Shown piece after piece: positions 59,837 through 64,000 of a DNA stretch of 64,000 bases. Every line of letters starts with the position of its first letter. Positions within the stretch are counted from its first letter, which is position 1. Source of the DNA: Aquibaculum sediminis (GTDB lineage Bacteria > Pseudomonadota > Alphaproteobacteria > Kiloniellales > DSM-21159); contig NZ_JBFCVK010000005.1 of assembly GCF_040712085.1 (NCBI RefSeq), positions 186,001-250,000 on the forward strand, in the 5' to 3' direction. A program made the position numbers and the translations under genes. The notes below the pieces were generated by a model. It had not been told where the DNA came from, searched no databases, and was given only the letters and a program-made list of their open reading frames with translations.

Positions 59837-61063
59837 ATGGCGTCGGTCGAACGTACGGCAACGCGTATCCGCGGCTTCGCGTCGGGAGAGCTCGATTTCC
59901 AACTCATGCGCCTGCTCGGCAGTTGCACCTCCGGCGGCGGCAGCCCGGGCGAAATCATGGCGGCCCGCGCGCGCATGGGAAGCGATGATCCGATCGCGTG
60001 GGTATCCGCATTTTCCGAACTTGCCGAAAGCCTGATGGCACTTGGCAAGGTGGCCGAGACAAAGGGCCACCTTGTCTCAGCGAGAGATCACTTTCTTAGA
60101 GCGGCCAGCTACTACCGCTCAGCAGAGTACTTCTCGGATCCCTATGGAGCCGAAGCGCAGCGGCTCGGCCTGGCCTGCGCTGACGCTTTCGCAGGCGCGG
60201 TTCCGCATCTTCCTGGAGTGGTCGAACCGGTCGCGATTCCCTATGAGGGGCTGACCCTGCCCGGCTACCTCGTACGCCCCGACCGCAGCGACACCCCCAA
60301 CAAGACACTCATCTGCTTGACGGGCTTCGACGGCACCACAGAAGAACTCTGGTTCGAAGCCGCGCGCGATGGTCTCGATCGCGGCTGGACCCTGCTGATC
60401 GTCCAGGGCCCAGGTCAGGTAGCCACGATGCGGCTCCACCCCCAGCTTACATTCCGCCCGGACTATGAGGTGCCGGTGCGCGCCATCGTGGACTTCGCTT
60501 TGGCGCAAGCGGGAGTCGATGCCGAGCGCCTGGGCCTCTATGGAATCAGCTTTGGCGGCTACTTCGCGGTGCGTGGCACAGCCCATGAACCGCGGATCAA
60601 AGCCGTGATCGCCAATGCCCCGATCATTGATATGTACGCCTACATGTCGGGATTCCTCAAAGGCAGCTCCGGCACGTCCGACGACATGGGGGACCTGCGC
60701 GTGGACGAGGTGGACAGCCTACCGGACGAACAGATGCCGCCGGCCACCAAACTTGGCTTCAAGGCGACCTGCCGTCGCTATGGCGTGCAGAGTTTCCATG
60801 AATGGCTCGAGGCCATGAAGACCTATCGGGTCGATAATCTTCCGGACATCCGTTGCCCCGCCCTTGCCCTCGCCGGCAAGGGAGAAGGCGAGGAAACCCT
60901 GCGCCAGGTCGAGGCTTTCGCGCGCTCGGTTTCCGGCCCGGTGACGACCCGCGTCTTCACCACGGCCGAAGGAGCCGACATGCACTGTCAGATGGGTAAT
61001 CTCCCGCTTTCCAACGCGGTCTTATTCGACTGGCTGGAGGAGACGTTCTCCGGCGCACGCTGA
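59837..61063 (+). CDS. Alpha/beta hydrolase (DHPN-hydrolase/FrsA-like)
   Basis: 408 aa from ATG 59837 with GGGAGG 6 nt upstream; a TTG at 59777 would add 20 residues. Helical N-terminal cap (~150 aa) then an alpha/beta fold: LICLTGFDGTTEELWF (oxyanion region), nucleophile in LGLYGISFGGYFAVR, and a late His in GADMHCQ. Resembles the 2,6-dihydropseudooxynicotine hydrolase family, which cuts C-C bonds. Substrate unknown. Cytosolic. Confidence 0.85.
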   Translation: MASVERTATRIRGFASGELDFQLMRLLGSCTSGGGSPGEIMAARARMGSDDPIAWVSAFSELAESLMALGKVAETKGHLVSARDHFLRAASYYRSAEYFSDPYGAEAQRLGLACADAFAGAVPHLPGVVEPVAIPYEGLTLPGYLVRPDRSDTPNKTLICLTGFDGTTEELWFEAARDGLDRGWTLLIVQGPGQVATMRLHPQLTFRPDYEVPVRAIVDFALAQAGVDAERLGLYGISFGGYFAVRGTAHEPRIKAVIANAPIIDMYAYMSGFLKGSSGTSDDMGDLRVDEVDSLPDEQMPPATKLGFKATCRRYGVQSFHEWLEAMKTYRVDNLPDIRCPALALAGKGEGEETLRQVEAFARSVSGPVTTRVFTTAEGADMHCQMGNLPLSNAVLFDWLEETFSGAR

Positions 61064-61148
61064 GGAGTGATGACATGGGCAGCGTCGAAGGCGGCACGAC
61101 GGCCGGATCGCCGGAGCAGCCAAACCACCCAAACTGAAAGCACCTGCC

Positions 61149-61766
61149 TTGCCCCTGCCCCGCATCCGCTTTGCCTCTGCGCCCCAGCGCCTCGACGCCC
61201 TCTCGGACGGGGTCTTCGCCATCGTGCTGACCCTGCTGGCCCTGGAACTGCGCATCCCCGACCGGGAGGCCGGCGAGAGTTTCCTGAGGGTCCTGCTGGC
61301 GAATACGGCGGTGCTGGAGAGCTACATAATCTCCTTCTTCGTGGTCGGCGTGTTGTGGCGGTTGCAGCACATGGCAAGCGAGCTCACGCCGCGCGGCACG
61401 CCCTTCCACCACTCACTGACCATGGCCTTCCTGGCGACCGTGACCCTGGCACCCTGGAGCCTGAGCAACATCACCTCTTTTCCCGACGACCCCGTGGCGG
61501 TGATGGGCTTCTCAGGAACGCTGCTGGTGAGCTGGAGCCTGTTGATCGCTATTCTCTCCTTCGCCCAAGGGATCGCCCCGGAGGACAAGCGGGACGAGAT
61601 CCGCGCCGCCCGGCGCAGCCTCTTCGGCGGCCCGCTGGTCGCCTGCGTCTCCCTCGCCATCGCACCACTGTCGACGGCCGGAGCGCTCTATGTATGGCTG
61701 CTGCTGATACCCTACGGCTTCTATGCCCGGCGTTCGGTAACCGTTGGAATAGATCAGAAGTGGTAG
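61149..61766 (+). CDS. TMEM175-family membrane protein
   Basis: 205 aa from TTG 61149; no ATG or GTG is available before residue 75. RLDALSDGVFAIVLTLLALELRIP is the TM1 signature of TMEM175 potassium channels (usual form R-x-x-x-F-S-D), with Leu in place of Phe here. About six hydrophobic segments, ending LYVWLLLIPYGFYARR. One unit of six helices, as in bacterial homologues that assemble as tetramers. A 20-codon ORF with good ribosome site lies just upstream (61075-61137). Confidence 0.85.
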   Translation: MPLPRIRFASAPQRLDALSDGVFAIVLTLLALELRIPDREAGESFLRVLLANTAVLESYIISFFVVGVLWRLQHMASELTPRGTPFHHSLTMAFLATVTLAPWSLSNITSFPDDPVAVMGFSGTLLVSWSLLIAILSFAQGIAPEDKRDEIRAARRSLFGGPLVACVSLAIAPLSTAGALYVWLLLIPYGFYARRSVTVGIDQKW

Positions 61767-61801
61767 AGGAGTCGCCAGACCACGGGAATACCCGGAGAGG
61801 A

Positions 61802-62143
61802 TCAGTCTGGATATGGGGCGTGCGGCGACCGCTGACGCGTTACACTTCTACTCATCCAGTCGGCACCGCCGTAGGTGACCGAATACACCATCACTTCTCG
61901 CGTGGCGTCATCTACCGAGAAAGCAACGACCGCCTTACGGCCGACTGGAATAGCGCGCAATCCTGGAGCAATCTCGTCCCTGACTGATCCTCTATGCGGC
62001 ATTTCCGCAAGGCTCATCACTGCAGCTTCGATCTCAGACAGTTTGAGCACCGCTGTCTCGGGCCCGGCGTAATCGAAGAGCCAACGGCCAATAGCCTCAA
62101 AGTCGCCAGCTACAGCAGGGTGTAACCAGACCGCGTAGCTCAC
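61802..62143 (-). CDS. parE-tox: ParE/RelE-superfamily toxin
   Basis: 113 aa. Segments AVWLHPAVAGDFEAIGRWLFDYAG, SLAEMPHRGSVRDEIAPGLRAIPVGRKAVVAFSVDDATREVMVYSVTYGG match the ParE fold (N-terminal helices, then four-stranded sheet). Likely gyrase poison. Coupled to the antitoxin by ATGA. Not to be confused with topoisomerase IV ParE above. Confidence 0.85.
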   Translation of the reverse strand: MSYAVWLHPAVAGDFEAIGRWLFDYAGPETAVLKLSEIEAAVMSLAEMPHRGSVRDEIAPGLRAIPVGRKAVVAFSVDDATREVMVYSVTYGGADWMSRSVTRQRSPHAPYPD

Positions 62144-62409
62144 ACCTTGCGCGTCGCCTGAAGAGCTATTCGGGCCTGAGCAAAAGCAACCTTCGGCTCT
62201 ACGAACTCCGCCCTTGGCGTTTTCATTCGGGCAACAATCTCATCTGCCGCCGCCGCAAGGGCAGTGCTGCGCTCTTCCTCATCGCGGATCACCTGTTCTA
62301 AGGCCGCAGCGACTGCTGCGCTCGGCGAGGCATACTCGCCCTGCGCCACCTTCTCCTGCAGGTAACGATGGTGCCGTTCGGTAAAGCTAAGCGTGGTCTT
62401 TACAGTCAC
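62140..62409 (-). CDS. parD: ParD-type antitoxin
   Basis: 89 aa. Ribbon-helix-helix N-terminus KTTLSFTERHHRYLQEKVAQGEYASPSAAVAAALEQVI, the typical ParD pattern, and a helical C-terminus for toxin binding. First gene of the pair; likely autorepressor. Confidence 0.88.
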   Translation of the reverse strand: MTVKTTLSFTERHHRYLQEKVAQGEYASPSAAVAAALEQVIRDEEERSTALAAAADEIVARMKTPRAEFVEPKVAFAQARIALQATRKV

Positions 62410-62523
62410 AGTCCCCTCCAGAGGTTAACTCTGAATTACGCAACACGACAGCAGTGATTATGGAATAATATGTGCCGCTCCCGCTAGCGCAACCTCTGTA
62501 GTAGAGGTTCGACCAGTCTGCTA

Positions 62524-63918
62524 TCACGCCGGCAGCACCTTGCCGGGGTTCATGATGCCGTCGGGGTCCAGGGCCTGCTTGATCTGGCGCATCAGGGCCA
62601 CGGCCTCGCCGTGTTCGGCCTGCAGGAAGGGAATCTTGCCGTAGCCGACGCCGTGCTCGCCGGTGCAGGTGCCGCCCATGGCGATGGCGCGCATCACCAT
62701 GCGGTCGTTGTGGGCGCTGGCGCGGCGATACTCCTCCTCATCACCTTCAGCCAGCAGGTAGACGAGGTGGAAGTTGCCGTCGCCCACGTGTCCCACCAAC
62801 GGCGCCAGCAGACCACTTTCCTCGATGTCACGCTTGGTCTCCATGATGCACTCGGCGAGGCGAGAGATCGGCACGCAGACATCGGTGGCCCATCCGCCGC
62901 TGCCGGGCTTGAGGGCCTTGGCCGCCCAGTAGGCATCGTGGCGCGCCTGCCAGAGCCGCGTGCGATCCTCCTGCTGCGTGGCCCACTGGAAATCGCGTCC
63001 GCCGAACTCGCTCGCCAACTCGGCAACCCGCTCTGCCTGCTCCTTCACGCCGGCTTCGGTGCCGTGGAACTCGAAAAAGAGGGTCGGCAACGCCGGGTAG
63101 CCGAGGTCCGAATAGGCCGAACAAGCTCCCATCTGCACCTCGTCCAGCAGCTCGATGCGGGCCACCGGGATGCCGGACTGAATCGTCAGAATGACGGTGT
63201 TGACCGCGCCCTCCAGGGTTTCGAAGGGGCAGACGGCGGCCGAGATGGCTTCGGGGATGCCGTGCAGGCGCAGCTGTACCTCGGTGATGACGCCCAGCGT
63301 GCCCTCGGATCCGACAAAAAGGCGCGTCAGGTCATAGCCGGCCGACGACTTGCGCGCCCGGCCGCCGGTGCGGATGATGCGACCGTCAGCGGTCACCACG
63401 GTGAGACCCAGCACATTCTCGCGCATGGTGCCGTAGCGCACCGCATTGGTGCCGCTCGCCCGCGTCGCCGCCATGCCGCCCAGAGACGCATCAGCGCCGG
63501 GATCGATGGGGAAGAACAGCCCGGTATCGCGCAGATACTCATTGAGCTGCTTGCGGGTGACGCCGGCCTGGACGCGGCAATCGAGATCTTCGCCGTTGAC
63601 CTCGATGATGCTGTTCATACGGCCCAGGTCGATGCAGACCCCGCCCTTCAGGGCGGAGATGTGCCCTTCGAGGGAGGTACCGGTGCCAAAAGGAACGATG
63701 GGAGACTTGTGCGCGGCGCAGAGGCGCACGATCTCCGCCACCTCCTCGGTGGATTCGGCGAAGGCCACGGCGTCGGGCGGATGGCCTTCATGGAAGCTCA
63801 CATCCTTGCCATGCTGCTCGCGCACCGCGGCAGAGGTGGAGAGCCGCTCGCCCAGCAGGGCCTTCAAAGCATCCATCAGTTCATCCGTGACGGCAGTCAC
63901 TGCGCCCATTGCTTTCAT
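62524..63918 (-). CDS. dld: FAD-linked D-lactate dehydrogenase (Dld/GlcD type)
   Basis: 464 aa. FAD domain: VPFGTGTSLEGHISALKGGVCIDLGRMN, GADASLGGMAATRASGTNAVRYGTMRENVLGL, LTRLFVGSEGTLGVITEVQLRL. The C-terminal cap carries HVGDGNFHLVYLL (metal-binding His) and GTCTGEHGVGYGK. Length and motif set match cytochrome-linked D-lactate dehydrogenase. Substrate could be another D-2-hydroxyacid. No Fe-S domain, unlike the 45623-48586 protein. Confidence 0.92.
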   Translation of the reverse strand: MKAMGAVTAVTDELMDALKALLGERLSTSAAVREQHGKDVSFHEGHPPDAVAFAESTEEVAEIVRLCAAHKSPIVPFGTGTSLEGHISALKGGVCIDLGRMNSIIEVNGEDLDCRVQAGVTRKQLNEYLRDTGLFFPIDPGADASLGGMAATRASGTNAVRYGTMRENVLGLTVVTADGRIIRTGGRARKSSAGYDLTRLFVGSEGTLGVITEVQLRLHGIPEAISAAVCPFETLEGAVNTVILTIQSGIPVARIELLDEVQMGACSAYSDLGYPALPTLFFEFHGTEAGVKEQAERVAELASEFGGRDFQWATQQEDRTRLWQARHDAYWAAKALKPGSGGWATDVCVPISRLAECIMETKRDIEESGLLAPLVGHVGDGNFHLVYLLAEGDEEEYRRASAHNDRMVMRAIAMGGTCTGEHGVGYGKIPFLQAEHGEAVALMRQIKQALDPDGIMNPGKVLPA

Positions 63919-64000
63919 CCTCCGACTGTTGCAGCCGACTCTAATCGCCTACACCTGTGGCACAAGAGTGGATCGCGCGCCTTGCCGCCCAGCCGCTTGG

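Noticed and set aside
61067..61987. 306-aa open frame overlapping the TMEM175 gene
   Set aside because: Arg/Pro/Gly-rich shadow of the membrane protein in another frame.

Overview
The window is a GC-rich alphaproteobacterial chromosome (probably Rhodospirillales/Kiloniellales-like, judged from gene content and order; genus not resolvable) carrying one end of an integrated mobile element. The junction is sharp. Positions 1 to about 27,871 are the element, whose left end lies outside the window. A complete tRNA-Ala(CGC) gene at 27,872-27,947 marks the junction, and everything to its right is ordinary housekeeping and metabolic chromosome.

Element, 1-27.9 kb. A mobilisation module (MobC, relaxase) opens the window. 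A secreted-protein operon follows (2.2-4.2 kb): a small secreted protein and two DUF1566/Lcl_C-type proteins whose C-terminal 'variable' blocks differ in the way expected of diversity-generating retroelement (DGR) targets, although no reverse transcriptase is visible. Next come a resolvase, a small phosphatase-like protein, a 'mobile mystery protein' A/B pair (XRE regulator plus Fic protein) behind an array of GCCTATC operators, and an ArdC antirestriction protein preceded by a strongly structured non-coding stretch. A six-gene operon (9.2-20.5 kb) looks like a composite type III restriction-modification defence system: HTH protein, SNF2-like helicase with a decayed PLD-like domain, DUF4391 protein, Mod methylase, Res helicase-nuclease and ABC-type ATPase. 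After a repeat-rich gene-free region come a soluble VirD4/TraG-like coupling protein flanked by two ankyrin-type proteins with the same C-terminal tail, several small unknown proteins, and a large serine recombinase whose stop codon lies inside the tRNA-Ala gene. With a relaxase, a coupling protein and a recombinase but no VirB channel in view, this is an integrative mobilisable element, or part of an ICE.

Chromosome, 28-64 kb: yggT-DUF167-folD; a minus-strand ppiC-argJ-mutT operon; a family I CoA-transferase pair with a BisC-like molybdoenzyme, an AhpD-like protein and an AcuI-type reductase; topoisomerase IV parE; a YciA thioesterase, PAS_5 protein and D-tartrate dehydratase; a P2-type ATPase; a large FAD/Fe-S dehydrogenase; and a GntR-controlled set (HMG-CoA-lyase-like enzyme, class III CoA-transferase, DctPQM TRAP transporter, MFS transporter) that reads as import, CoA-activation and cleavage of a branched dicarboxylate. 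The right end has a GYF_2 protein beside a proline-rich secreted protein, an alpha/beta hydrolase, a TMEM175-type channel, a ParDE toxin-antitoxin pair and a D-lactate-dehydrogenase-type flavoprotein.

All calls come from reading the sequence. Family names rest on recalled motifs and were not checked by database search.
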